A program made the position numbers and the translations under genes. A stretch of DNA of 64,000 nt from Piper betle (Eukaryota; Streptophyta; Magnoliopsida; Piperales; Piperaceae): the NCBI GenBank assembly GCA_033002965.1, contig JAURVB010008859.1, positions 1 through 64,000 of the forward strand, read 5' to 3'. The notes beneath the pieces were generated by a model that saw nothing but the letters and a program-made list of their open reading frames with translations, made no database searches and had not been told where the DNA came from. Below, piece by piece: positions 10,208 to 22,600 of the stretch. The first letter of the stretch is position 1, and the number at the start of each line of letters is the position of its first letter.

Positions 10208-13200
10208 CTACAAAACTCCAAAGAAAGGATTAACGATTGCAGAATTCAGCTCTGACCCAGCTGCATTGAGCAACGTGATATCCACCTTCTCTCTCGGCAG
10301 AAATAAAAACTCTCCATTTTCAATTTCGTCGAAGCCACATATCCTAAGAAACTCAACTCCACCATTTACACTGCCAACTCTTTCCTGCAAATCACAAGGC
10401 AAAAGATGTACATAAACGTCGGTAGAAAGATCTATTTTCCTTGCTTCAAAAAATATGTCAAATAAATAGTCATGAAGAATAATAAATGTGCCAGATTTTA
10501 CCAAATCATTAACTATAGTTCTCTGGCACTTGTGTTAAGATTTGTAGTTCAAGAACTACTCTTCAATGTTTCATAGACTGTTGACGGTTGAGAGCTCAAA
10601 GGCAATTAAAATTAAATACAGTATCATTCAAAAGATAAGATGGCATGCTTAATTTGATGAAGTTTTCCTTTACTTAAAACAGACAAAAGACATAAAACAA
10701 CAAGGCTAAAAGGATACAAAATCCAACCAGAGCCTAAAGTAGATCAGCAAAAGCGGGGTTTATATTCAACACAAGGGATAAATCTGGAAACCTACACAAG
10801 TAACTATTAAGGCGAAATTTTAAGAATAATGCAGTTCCTCAAATAAGCTCAATTTTTTACATTCTTGTTGTCCCTTTTGTTCCTGGCCCATATAACGATG
10901 GAGTTCCTACTTTTTTCAAACTTGAGAACGGGTTACTTTTTCCTAACTATTTTTTACAGGGTAACTTTAGCCCCAAAAAATTCAAAAATGACAGTCTGCT
11001 AAGACCCTGGAAAGAAGTCAATAAGCATAAACCTAGATATGCCAAAGATAAAGAGAGCTAGGAGATTCCAATTAAAAAACATAAAAACTGAATAACTAAT
11101 TAATTACTTGAAATGATGGGTTGGCAAGACGAATTTTTCTAAACTTTTCCTCTGCAGGACTTCGGGCAACATTCCCTACATAAGTCAAAAGTGTCTGGAA
11201 TGCCTTTTTAACTTTGACATCTTCGTCCTGTTCAGAAAGTGAAGGATGGAAATGATGTTGACAAATAAAATATCAGAACAGCAAACCAGATTTGAACCAT
11301 AGATAGGGCTTTGAACCAAAGCTAAAGTTGAACACTTATGTTAAAGCTAATATTTCATCTCAGCGGAATTCACCTTGTGATTTTGTTTAAGAGATCTTAA
11401 ACAGTCTCTCATCTGCTCTGCTTTTGTTACAGGCTTTACTGGCACAAAACTCTGCAATTGAAATGAACCAATACATATCATAATAAGGGTATAATGATAA
11501 GAGGAGAGAGCAAGGCAGGGAGGGAAGAAGGGAAGGAGAAGAGGAAAGGGAATGTGCTTGGACCTTTTTCTCCTCAGTCACTGTTGTGGCAGTTTTTTCA
11601 GGTTTTGTGTCTTCAGGAGGAAGTCCAAGCTTTCTTCTTCTTTCTGCCTGTAATGGAACAAGTCATTTCGAGCGGTATGTCTATGTACTTTATTCTTTAT
11701 TCCTGATTAACCTCAAACTCACATAATAACGCATGGAAGCACATAACATATGCAGATTTGTCTCAGCTAACAGACTGTCTAGCTTTTCATATTGGCCTCA
11801 CAAACCAAATGCAGATAGTAATAGCCAATAAAGTTGAAAATTTTACTGGAGATTCTCAATTATTGAGGAACAATATTAGTTAAAATGGTAGAAAATTTGT
11901 TGCTTGTTAAACAAGTGTATTGTGACAGTTACCATGCCACTACAATATCATCTTCAGTAAACAAACTTATGAACAATCGAATTTGTAAATAAAACTGCCA
12001 GGTAAGATCAGAATGACCAGCTTATGGTAAGGGCTAGCCAGTCATGAGTTGGAGTAATATTTTAATCGGTAAAACCAAGATGAGTACTGCTCATTTTGTT
12101 TAAAAACTTCTCAAAACCTCTAATTACATAAAGACAAGCTAGTGTTAAAGAAAATAGCACAAACTATACATAGCCTTTATGGTTGATAATAACGGATAAA
12201 ATGATTCATTTTCTCATCAACATATTAAATGACTTGGCAATGACCTTATCTTCTTCTAACCGCTGACGAATTTTCTCCCGTGCTCTTTTCTCCTCTTCTT
12301 TCTCTGCCTTGCGTAAAGCTATTATACTGCAGACAAAATACGATTTACAAGTATGAATCATGAAACAAATTATTCATTAACTTAAGTCTTAAATATATAT
12401 TACTAAATATGTCCTAGCATAACAAACCGCTTTCGCTCATTCTCTTCCTCAATTCTCTTTGCTTCCAAGAGTTCCTTCCCTACTCGAATTCTTTCCTTTA
12501 ACAAAGGATACAATGTGTTAGGTACAAAAAAACATAACTTGAGACAGTATGCAGAAAATATTCACCCGATCAAGAGGAAAGAAAAACTTTTGACAGTAGA
12601 ATTGTTGATTTAGAAAAACGCATAAGGGCAAAACCTTGAACATTTTACCAAGGAAAACCCCTTTCAGAAGGATGAATCAGCAGGAAGAACTATACAAAAT
12701 TTAGGTTTTCCTAATATATGGTGAGCCTTTTACAAATAATTTTTCATTCAAGATTGAAATAGGCACATGAAAAATCTCCACAAACAGAGTGAACTCAAGC
12801 TTCTTATTTAAAATCTTCCTTCGTATCTTTCTGGCTGGACAGAAGCAGGTCTAGTTGAAAAGTTCTATGCATTCCAGTTAGTAGTGAATTCATAGGAGAT
12901 CAAATCTACTAAATTTCAGTTTTTTAGGGCCAAAAAGTAGTCTCGGAATATTGCATATTGCACTTGAATATAATGTACCAAAAGGATGCAAAAACACAAG
13001 TTACCTTTTCACGTTCCCTTTCCATCCTCTTCTCTTCTTCCTCTTTCTTCTTACGAGCTCGTTCCTCAGAAAATGCATAAACACTTAATTCAATGGTGAC
13101 AATTTACAAACAAATTAAGCTGGAAATGCTTGCCATTTTTTATACAGTCAAATTATTTAACTTTTCCCCCAATTAATATGTTGAATAAACATCATCAAGG

Positions 13201-14628
13201 TAAAACTATTTGGTGATTTAAATGATTTCAAGCCAAAGATCAAGAAATATGATCATCCACTACACCTTGTCCTAAATATGTTGGAATCAGTGATATGTAC
13301 TTAATATTATCTATTTATTACCTATGAAACAAAACCTAAACAAGGAAAAAGTGGCAAGTTCAATGACAGATACACTTCCTGGTGCTACCCAACATACCCC
13401 TTCATTAAAGAAAAAACAATTATGTAAAATTTACAAAATCTGACAGATACCTTAGCTCCTGAGCCTTTTTCTTCACTTCTTCAGGGGTCAAAGAAGGCTT
13501 TGAATCCTCAATTTCTATTTCAACAGGAACCTACAGAAACAAAATGTCAGGAAATGGAGAAGTTTTGGAGGATACATAATAATTAAAATAAGTCAACTCC
13601 TTTAGAAACTCTATAAAACAAACTATTTCAATTAACATTGTACCATCGGCATTTGATCAATGTCGGGATCATCCTCATGTTCAACAACCCAGTTTACAGC
13701 AGCCTCAACACTAGTATTGCCTGAATAAAAGCCATAGAAGATCAAACATGCAACAAGTGAAGATTGAGAAGCAATGGATGAATGACTATATTGTCATCAA
13801 TGGGCATCCAGTTAGTGACAGACACAAACCCTCATTACCATATTTTGACAATTTAGTCATTAATTCCAATGCTGTCAAAGGAAACGATCTTCATCCTCGA
13901 TATCAAACCTCATAAGAACTATCATGTTTCTTTTCAATAGAGCTTTTACCTGAATAGTGTAGTGCTCGTGTTGCTCTTTCCACGGGAAATCCCATAGATT
14001 CGAGCTCTTCAAGGAGCTTTTTATCAACTTCAGGAACGGCCATTTCTAGCATGCATAAAAATAGACAATAAAATATTTTCCAAAGAAAACATGTATGTTG
14101 CATATGATATTTTCCAGCCATCTAAAGAAAAAAACCATTTGATTCACATTTGAAGCATTTCATCTCAAGAATTATTGGCATTTCAAGCACAATCAATCAA
14201 GCTCATCAAGCTACAATCAAGCTAAAAGAATGCAGCATTTCAAAAATTGCAGAAGAGGAATAATTCAGTCTTGTAAATTTACTAGACAAGTTACCATCAA
14301 ACCCAAAACAAAGTATGTAATCCTAAAATAGTAAATAGAGGCATGAAAAATTACACCCCCTTAGTAGACAAGTTACCATCAAACCCAAAACTAAGTTTAT
14401 AATCCTAAAATAGTACATGGAGACATGTAAACTTAGACGAAGTGCATAGCATAATAAATTGGCATATAACAATCAACATCACTAGAGCACTGGTACGATA
14501 ATAATAATCAATTATTATGGTCCATGACTTCTCCATGAATGAAAAAACATTCACATTTTCAGAACAAGAGTTTATTATCGTACATAAAAGTACAAATTTT
14601 AAAACGCACCTTATCTCAGACCCAAGTC

Positions 14629-14666
<38 letters not shown>

Positions 14667-15116
14667 CACTAAGATCGGATTCGCCGTCACCGCTTTTGGC
14701 ACCCTCTAGGGACTCGGAAGAAGAGGGCTTGGGAGTCTCCAAAACAATAGGCTTAGACGCCTCCAAAGTCTTATCCAAGAAATCGACGTGACCAGTCCGC
14801 TTGGTGTGCAAATCCACTTCCTGAACACACAACCCTCGAAATCAAACCATCATAATCGCCGGCAAATCAAATGGAAACAAAACCAAAAACCAAGAAAAAG
14901 AAAAAGGAAGCAAAGAGTAGAAAATCAAGGGATAAAAAGAGGAAGTACGGTTTGGGAGCGGCAGGGTTTGGAGCAGGTGGAGCAGACAAGGTTGAGGACG
15001 GGGTCGGCGGACTCGAGGAAGTTGGAGTGGGAGGTGAGCTCCGCGTGCTGCTGCGCCTCTTCCACGCTCCGGAGGAGAGATCCGCAGTCCCCACACTTGA
15101 GGGACAACCCCGCCAT
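10208..15116 (-). CDS. Zinc finger / UBA / PUB-domain protein (At1g04850-like)
   Basis: Twelve exons, 5' to 3': 15116-14949, 14820-14670, 14045-13950, 13720-13644, 13530-13451, 13083-13005 (start uncertain), 12495-12428, 12326-12245, 11647-11564, 11451-11374, 11227-11108, 10384-10208. The protein is 419 aa, or 413 if exon 6 starts at 13065. Two C2H2-like fingers lie at residues 8-30 (CGDC..HAELTSH) and 45-67 (CSTC..HTKRTGH). A UBA domain (about 112-152, [19 protein letters not shown]) follows, then a long charged helical/coiled-coil region (about 190-290, [15 protein letters not shown]). A C-terminal PUB domain (about 300-395, [27 protein letters not shown]) completes it. UBA binds ubiquitin and PUB domains bind p97/CDC48 tails, so a role in ubiquitin/CDC48 protein handling is inferred. 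The exon 6 acceptor is unclear (see findings). Intron 2 carries a CT repeat beside its donor. Confidence 0.88.
14284..14425. repeat. Imperfect tandem duplication in intron 2
   Basis: Two copies, about 82 bp apart, of 'agacaagttaccatcaaac' followed by related sequence ending 'cctaaaatagta'. They lie within intron 2 of the UBA/PUB gene. Confidence 0.75.
14633..14664. repeat. (GA)n microsatellite next to a 5' splice site
   Basis: About 16 GA units on the plus strand. In the sense of the minus-strand UBA/PUB gene this is a CT tract beginning a few bases inside intron 2, immediately after the donor at 14669. Confidence 0.9.
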
Positions 15117-15135
15117 ACGTATGGATTGCCGATCA

Positions 15136-15163
15136 CCGGCGGCGGCGGCGGCGGCGGCGGGGA
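15136..15163. repeat. (GGC)n microsatellite in 5' leader
   Basis: A run of GGC triplets about 20 bases upstream of the UBA/PUB start codon (minus sense GCC), so it probably lies in the 5' untranslated region. Confidence 0.8.
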
Positions 15164-15389
15164 TTGGATTCCCGATTCGGGGATGTGATGCGACGCGACG
15201 GTGATTCCCGCTTTCTTTCTTTCTTTCCTTTACATTTACTTTTTTGTGGTTGTTTACTTGTGAGGGAAGCGAGGAAGGTCACTTTATATTATAATATTAG
15301 TATTTTATTTAGGTTTCTTTTCTTTTTCTTTTTCTTTGTTGACTCTTCCCCGCATTTTTCTCTCCTACTATTACTAATAATATTAAGGT

Positions 15390-16150
15390 GAGCTAAAGGG
15401 CATCTTCCATTTTAAATTGACTTAAATTTGGTAAGATGGAATCCTTAATTGTTAAACGAAAATTTTAAATCCTTCATTCATTTTCTTGTAAATTTTTTTA
15501 ATGGCACATCTTTTGACAGTTTAATTTTAAATTTTTTATTGACAATTCATTATCTACTGTTCAAATATAATTTAAATCAATTACATTTTATGAACAAAAT
15601 GTTTTGAATACAAGTATCTGACACATCGAGCAACTAAATTATTTAGTTATTTATTTAGAGAACTAAATTTGAATATCGATTCAGAGTACTCGCATCAAGC
15701 AATACAAGTACTAATTTATTATTATTTTTAAAATACTTATGTTCGGATGTAGGATTATCTGCCTCTGTGAATTGCGTCTTTCGATCAAGATTTTACGGTT
15801 TGATGGGATTGAAGCACCTTTACCGCACAAAAAAATAGTGTGATAAAAATAAATATTACCTATATAAAAATAACACTTAGGAAATTTTACGTGATTCCTT
15901 AAGATTCAATTTGAATCTTTAAGTTAGTCTATAGTGAGATTGGTACTCACAATTCATTAATTTTCAATTCCTTCGTAAATTACAAATCATAATAGAATTT
16001 TTACCATTTTAATTTTCTAACCCATACATAGTCTGTCCCTTATAATATTTTGATAAAAATTTTGATTTAGCCTTTATAACCCAAAATAGGGAAAATCTAT
16101 CACATTGAATTTCACGATGTGGTAGAGCAATGTTCCAAAGTGACGGCAAG
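15390..16150. other. Intergenic, AT-rich
   Basis: Follows the promoter side of the UBA/PUB gene. No gene or recognisable repeat was seen. Confidence 0.5.
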
Positions 16151-16159
16151 CTTTCCTAA

Positions 16160-17880
16160 TAGCAAATATGGACTTGTATTTGTTCCTTACAATGAAAGGG
16201 ATCCAATGGCAATGACAGCGTGGCCGGAGATGGCCTGACTTGGCCGAACAAAGGTCTTGCAAACTCGTGACTTTCTTTCTGCCCTGCTCCGATTAACACT
16301 TTACTTCTAAAATTTCGACAACGACAGCATCTAACTCCAGTACGACTCCACCCAAATCCAAATATCACTTCACAGGCTTCACGTCAGACAACACGACGAG
16401 GCCAGGGCCCTTTTGCTACTGCTTTCCCCTGTTTTGCTTTCTCCCTTCTCCGACAATGGTGACAATTTCACAATAGCATGTCCATCTTTACTTTGGTAGT
16501 GGGATGCCAAGGAGTCTCCTTTTTCAGGCGATCTGATAGCAAGGTGGTCCTTGTCCTCCCCGGCAAGCTCTAGTGTTATGGCGACAGTAATACTCCTCTC
16601 TCTGCAACTCTTGTCTCTTGCAGGTTTCAGCAATTCCTCTCCAGCAGCTGCAACATCATGATGATCAGATGGGGCTCTGTTCCTTCACCTACTCCTTGCG
16701 TGGGCTCATGGTAACGGGTGGCTGCGATGGTGATGTCCTAGGCATGATGGCAGCATGGCAAGGAACTCCTTCTTTCGGGTGACAACAATAACAGAATAGA
16801 AGAGTAGATGAACTTCCTGTAACAAAAGTGGTAGCAAGGTTTCTTCTTTCTTCTCCAAACTGATCTCTATTTCACCAGGGATGTGTCGACTCTGACTAGC
16901 TTCACTGACAAGGACAACATTACTCCAGGAGCATCAATTGGTGGCAATAGACGGAGAACAACAGCGGCTATGTGCAGTGATATCTTCTTTGCTCCTTCCT
17001 GATTTGGTATGACTCCCATAACAAAATAGTTGATGAACTTCCTACAACAATAATGGTAGCAAGGTTTCTTCTTTCTTCTCCCAATTGATCTCTATTTCAC
17101 CAGGGACATCTCTGCTCTAGCTAGCTTCACGGCAAGGATGGCATAACTCCAGCAACATCAATTGGTGGCAATAGGCAGACAATAGCAATGCCTCTCTGCA
17201 GTGATATCTTCTCTACTCCTTCCTGATTTGGTGTGACTCTCAGGGGTAGCAGTAAACACCAGTGTTTACGGCAATAGCCGCAAATGAAAGCTCCTCCTCT
17301 CGACAATCTCGGCTGCAATCACATCAACACTCCAATGTGCACGGCCAAGGAACTCTCCAATTTCTTTCATGTTGGCAGTCGAGGAGGTAGAGCAAGGAGG
17401 AGATAAGACTCTTTTGTTTTTATCTGTAAAAGAAACAAACAAAGCAAACCCCTTTTGGTAGATCTGTAGAGTAAGTCAGAGATCTTCATGAGTTGGCGGT
17501 GACCTAGCTCTCCTTTCCTTGGTGGGCAATAGCAGAACTTATACTCAGCAAGCCAGGGCTCCCCAAAGGGCTTTTGCAGGCTGTAACAGTGGCAAAGTGG
17601 GGATCTTCCAGCTATGAACAACGGCGATGCAGTCCTTCTTCACACCGGTGGAGCGGCTGATATCAATGATGCTTCAAAGGGCTCTCGATGGTTGCAAACT
17701 CCCGTCTTTCCTCCAAGGTGGTGGCCACAATGTGATGGGCAAACAAGGCTTTGGCAAGGCGAGATAGAACTGGAGCAATATAGAAGGGCACAGACAATGG
17801 CTGAGCAGGGAAACTCCAAGGCTGGTGAGACTTCAAGCAGCACTTCAGTGAAGAGGTGATTGACAGCTTTCTCCTTCCTT
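16160..17880. repeat. GC-richer block with diverged internal tandem repeats
   Basis: A 1.7 kb block compositionally unlike its flanks. Two clear tandem units start at 16807 and 17032 (period about 225 bp), sharing 'gtagcaaggtttcttctt', 'tctctatttcaccaggga', 'catcaattggtggcaata' and 'gcagtgatatcttct'. Weaker cousins of 'ggcaaggaactcc' occur at about 16508, 16757 and 17342. No reading frame longer than about 85 aa and no coding signature was recognised on either strand. It may be part of a retrotransposon LTR or untranslated region, or a satellite-like block. Confidence 0.55.
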
Positions 17881-18429
17881 CATGGCAGCGACATCTTCTT
17901 CACATAGGAGATGGGGGAGATAAAGCTTTGTTCATTCTTTCTCTTATTTGCAGCAATAAACATGAGCCTTTTTTTCTCTGAAAATTTTCTCCCCCTTCTT
18001 TAACAATTAGACTTGATTTTTTATAGACATTGAGAGCCCTTATGTTCCATCCTTACAGGCGTTGAATCATGGCCGATTCAATTTTTTCACAAATTTCCTC
18101 AAGTAGTTTCAGAACAATACAAATCTTCTCCTCTAACTTGTTTTTATAAAAATATCCTTTGGCTGGATTTGGAACAACAAAGATCTTTTCCTCAAAATCT
18201 CTCGAAACTTATCCACGTGAATCGATAAGTTTAAATCTGTGCAAACAATTTATTTTTAGCAATAATTGATAACTAATAGTAACTACAAGATATAAATTAT
18301 ATGGTTGATTTTTTCATTATTGCTTAATTATTAGCAATTATTTTTTTAATGTATTTATAATTTAAGGATTCGAAATGTAGCTCATACAAAACCCAAAAAG
18401 TATCAGCAGTGCTCATATTATTTTTTTAT

Positions 18430-19640
18430 GGTTTTATCCATAGTTGCGAAAAATCAGAATCGAAGTCTGAATCGGTTTACGAAGGGAGTCACTAAATCGG
18501 ATCGAATCAATTTAAATCGGTCAGGAATCGGTTCAGTTGAATTAATCTAAATCGGTCCTATACAAAAATTTCAACTTAATCAAAATTGGTGGGTTATTGG
18601 TTATAGAACATGTCATTCTGATGTCATTTTTATGTTACAATATATATTATATTTATGATACTTTTCCATATTTTTTTGGATCTTTTTTAACATTATTTAG
18701 AGTTAGTTATTATTTTTCACTTTAGTCGGAGTCGAGTAAACTTTTAATTATGAAAATGGCACCTGCTATTTTTCCCGCCCATTCTCTCTTTCCGACGCCG
18801 CCCATCCTCCTCCGCCGATTGCCGCCGCCGCCCAATCCGCGCCTCCTTGCCTCCCCACGCCGCCCATCTTCCTCAGCCGATTGCAGCCGTTGCCCAATCC
18901 GCGCCTCCCATGCCGCCCGTCGCTCGCCTGTCTCCCCTGGTCTCTCCCCTCGCCCTGGTCTCCACCCCGTCGCTTCAGTCTCTCCTCCCCCAACCCTATT
19001 CCCTAGCGCCCCCTTCCCCGTCCCCCCCACGCCCCGTCTCTCCTCCTCTTGCCACGTCACCCACCTCGGTCTCTCCCCCCATGTACCCCGTTCCCCGCCC
19101 CATCCTCACCCCTACGCTCGGTTTCCACCCCCATCCCTCCCCGACCGCTAGATCTCCTCCTGCTGTCCCCCACCGTTGGCTCCCCCCTACCACCAGATCT
19201 CCTCCACCACCCCCTTCCCTTGTCGGCTTTCGTCGCCACCCTGCCGCCCTGGTCTCCCCGTCCCCCTTTTTCCCAAATTGACCGATTCTTACCATCATCG
19301 ACTTGGGGTGAGAATTGGTAGAGAGCAGCTTGAATCGGCTGATTAGTGATCCGATTTTTACCCAAACTAATCCTTTAATATTTTGACTTGGTTTTACACT
19401 GAGCTTATTTTTGAAACTCAGGCTTTATCTAAAAAACATTACAATACAATTTTTATATACACATTTTTTAAAGTTTCCTCGTAGCTAACTTTGTTTCGCA
19501 GTGGTACCATCAATCGATTTCATAAACAAGTTTTTCATAACCCATGTTTCATAAAAACTAAAAAATATGGATACAAAAACCGGCCGGTCTAATTTTCCCA
19601 GTTTTGATATTTCCTCCGAACCGAACCGGCGGGTCTAATT
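18430..19640. mobile_element. Putative non-autonomous element with C-rich core
   Basis: Flanks of 18430-18560 and 19290-19370 are rich in 'aatcgg'/'atcggtt'-type motifs in opposite sense and enclose a strongly C-rich core (18770-19270). The core includes a roughly 69-bp duplication ('cgccgcccat' at about 18795 and 18860). Proline-rich frames in the core on both strands look compositional. The left core edge, 'gtcgagtaaacttttaatta', resembles the 'atcgagtaaagtttttatta' edge inside the foldback element at 28950, suggesting a related module. Ends and target duplication could not be fixed. Confidence 0.4.
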
Positions 19641-19689
19641 TACACAGTTAGCAAGGGACTGCTTTTCTGATCTCTGCTCGCCTCCGTCC

Positions 19690-22600
19690 ATGGCGTCGCC
19701 GCCGCCGCCGCCCGCCGCGGCGGCCTCGAGTGCTCTTGCGACGGCGGACTCGCATTGCAGGACGACGAAGCCTGGAACCAAGCGCTTCGTGCTCACACTC
19801 ACCATTCTCTTATCCTTCTTAGCAGGTGAAAATGGAAAATTAAAAAAAGATTCGATCTTTTTTCTCCTCTTCGTTTGATCGATTGAGTCGAGTTTTGTGA
19901 TGTTGATGGCGGTTTGGCAGGTGCTCCGTTGCTACTCAAATCGACGGAGATATACCGTTCTCCTCTTCCCTTAGCTGACATTGATTCCTTGTCCAAGCGT
20001 CTCGAGTCGAATCCCTTTTCCTTCCCTTTTCGATTCCAGGTTGTTCTTCTTGGATTCGACCAGGAGCTTGATCGGATTCGGGACGGAAATTTGGAAGCGT
20101 CAGTCTTGAATCAGATTCAAGGTTTAAACAGCGAAGGATTGGATTTCAGCGTTTCTGTGGTGTTTGAATCTAAAAAGAGCTGCCTTCATGCTCATGTCAA
20201 GGGCAATCCATGTTCTTGGCAATGCAGCGCAGTGGATTTGGATGGTTTGTACCGGAATGTCACCATTTATGATGATAAGGTTGTCGATGATATTTTGAAT
20301 GGGGCATTATCTTGCTCCGGGTTCGAGGGGAAAATGTACACGGCTGTGGTGATCAACAGAAAGGAAGGTGAAAAGACGAGGGTGGTAGTTGGACAGTACA
20401 GGCATTTCTGGGTTTCGGGGATGAGTGAAATAGCCGATGCATTTCCTGTTGTTTCTAGGGTCTTCATGGAGGTATTTGTTACCGGTGGGATAAAAAAAGA
20501 TAAAGCTGAGTTTATGCCTGTTGGAGCCGATGGAAATATTGTTCTTTCATTCAATCTATTGCACTCCAATCCAAACGACTGGGTTTATGATTGGTAAAAG
20601 TTTGGGTATATTTATCATAATAAGTTGGTCTTGCGCTTTACTTGTGTTGCTTAACTTGAAGATAATATGCTTTGTAAGAGCGAGAGTTTTTTGACCAACA
20701 AAATAGTATTTTACTACTTAATATTTTTTATTTTTATTCTTTTAAAAAGATCTAAATGCTTCGTGTCCATATGTCTTCCTGCTTTAGGGACTTTACAAGG
20801 GTGGAGGAAATTCTATTAGCCCCTGTTGTGGAGGCATTGGCTCCCATAGCGAACATCAGTGTAGAAAGTCAGGTACTGCTACGTAGCTTATCTGAGGCGA
20901 GGTAGCCTCGATAAACGTCCACACTATTACTATGTCTTCTGGTTTGTCTCTATTTACCTTTCTTCTTATTTTTCTGTGTCCAGGTTTTATACCATACACC
21001 AAAGTCTTCATTATCACATTATGACAAGGATCTCGCAAGTTATATATTCAGTTCTGAAGATCTTCCTTTTTTTGTATGGTTCTCCTTCATCATGATTGCC
21101 TTATTTCACTGTTATATTTTTTTAAAAATTTGTGAAGTCTTTAATGTTACATTACCAATGGAATTATTGGAAAATCTTATCCTACCCATTAAGTTTACGT
21201 GATTGAAAAACAATCTGTTAATGTATTTTCTCTGGTTAAATCTGTCCTGACCAAGCTATAGATAGAAGCATGATTAAGATGTTGAATATAAATCTTGATT
21301 GTTGAAATTTATAAAGATAAGTGGCCACACATAAAGGTCTACTTCCATCAGATTTGCTATACCCATTTTGGTGTTGAAATGCAATAACATAGAATTACAA
21401 ATAGCCTGTAATCTATTGATTGGTAGTTAAGAAAAGGGCTTTTTACCTACTGATGCTGCTTGGACTAAATTTCTCCAATCTCTTACACTATCCCATAATT
21501 GTATAGGTAAATTCAAATGAATGGCATTTGGACACTTCTATTGCAGCTGCTGGGCGGTCTAAAATTCTTCAATTTGTGGTGTATATTTCTTACTCATCTC
21601 ACCTTTCCTTGCACTTTTAAATTCGGAAATTTATGTTTAAATGCCAACTTCTTGGGTAAACAATGATGTGCGAGAAAGCTGAGCCATCCTAATATTTGGA
21701 TTTTTTTTAACACTAGTTTGGTAATTCAAGTAAAACATTATGAATTTCTAGAAATTTTGAACTCATGTTGTGAAGCTCCTATTTCTTTTACATTATTTTA
21801 TATCGGGATCGCGGCACAATTAGTAATTATGGTTGCAATGTTTTTATTTGCTTTTTTTAAAAAAAATCAGCTATTGCATTTTGGGATACTGAATAAATAA
21901 CTAATTAAATTTCTAGTTGTTATGAATTTGAGGTTAGATCCTATTAGGTTCTTGGGATGCATTTTATTTTTGGTTTACTACAATTGAGGCTATATATTAT
22001 AGCAATATTGACTTTAAGTCTCTTATGACTTTCTCTTTATGCCATTAGTTATATACCATCAGCCACAGAGTGCCCTCTCTTGTTACGACTTCCTACTGGA
22101 GAAGTGTCTGCAACAAATGGATTCATATCCCCTGTGGGTTTTGTGTTCAAAATAACTTTCTCAATATTTTAGTGAATGATCATGTCGTAGTTCCATTTAA
22201 TTAATTTATTTTGCAGGTGTGGGGAGGTGTTATTGTGTGGAATCCACCAAATTGCATGAAAGATGGTAGTCTTTTAAAACACTCCTTTTCACCTGGGGTA
22301 AGTTGACTCTACCAAGTTGTCAAAATTATGTTCACTCAACATATTTGTTAGGCGTGGCAAGCATATATGAAGATTTGGATAAAAACTTGATAGCTTGATT
22401 TGAATTTTATGATCACATGATTATAGTTTGCCTCCTATATTCTTCACCACTGCCTGTTTGTTGTAACTAAAAGACTGGCATTGTATCGTTACTTTTAGCT
22501 TCATTTATTTATATTATCTCATGTTTGTTTCAGATAGCTTGGGTAATTTTTATTGTGAAATTGAATGTGCCCCCAATATAAGTGCTACATATCTTTCATT

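Noticed and set aside
18722..19365. Proline/serine-rich and glycine/arginine-rich frames up to 144 codons
   Set aside because: Low-complexity block with overlapping open frames on both strands and no recognised domain.
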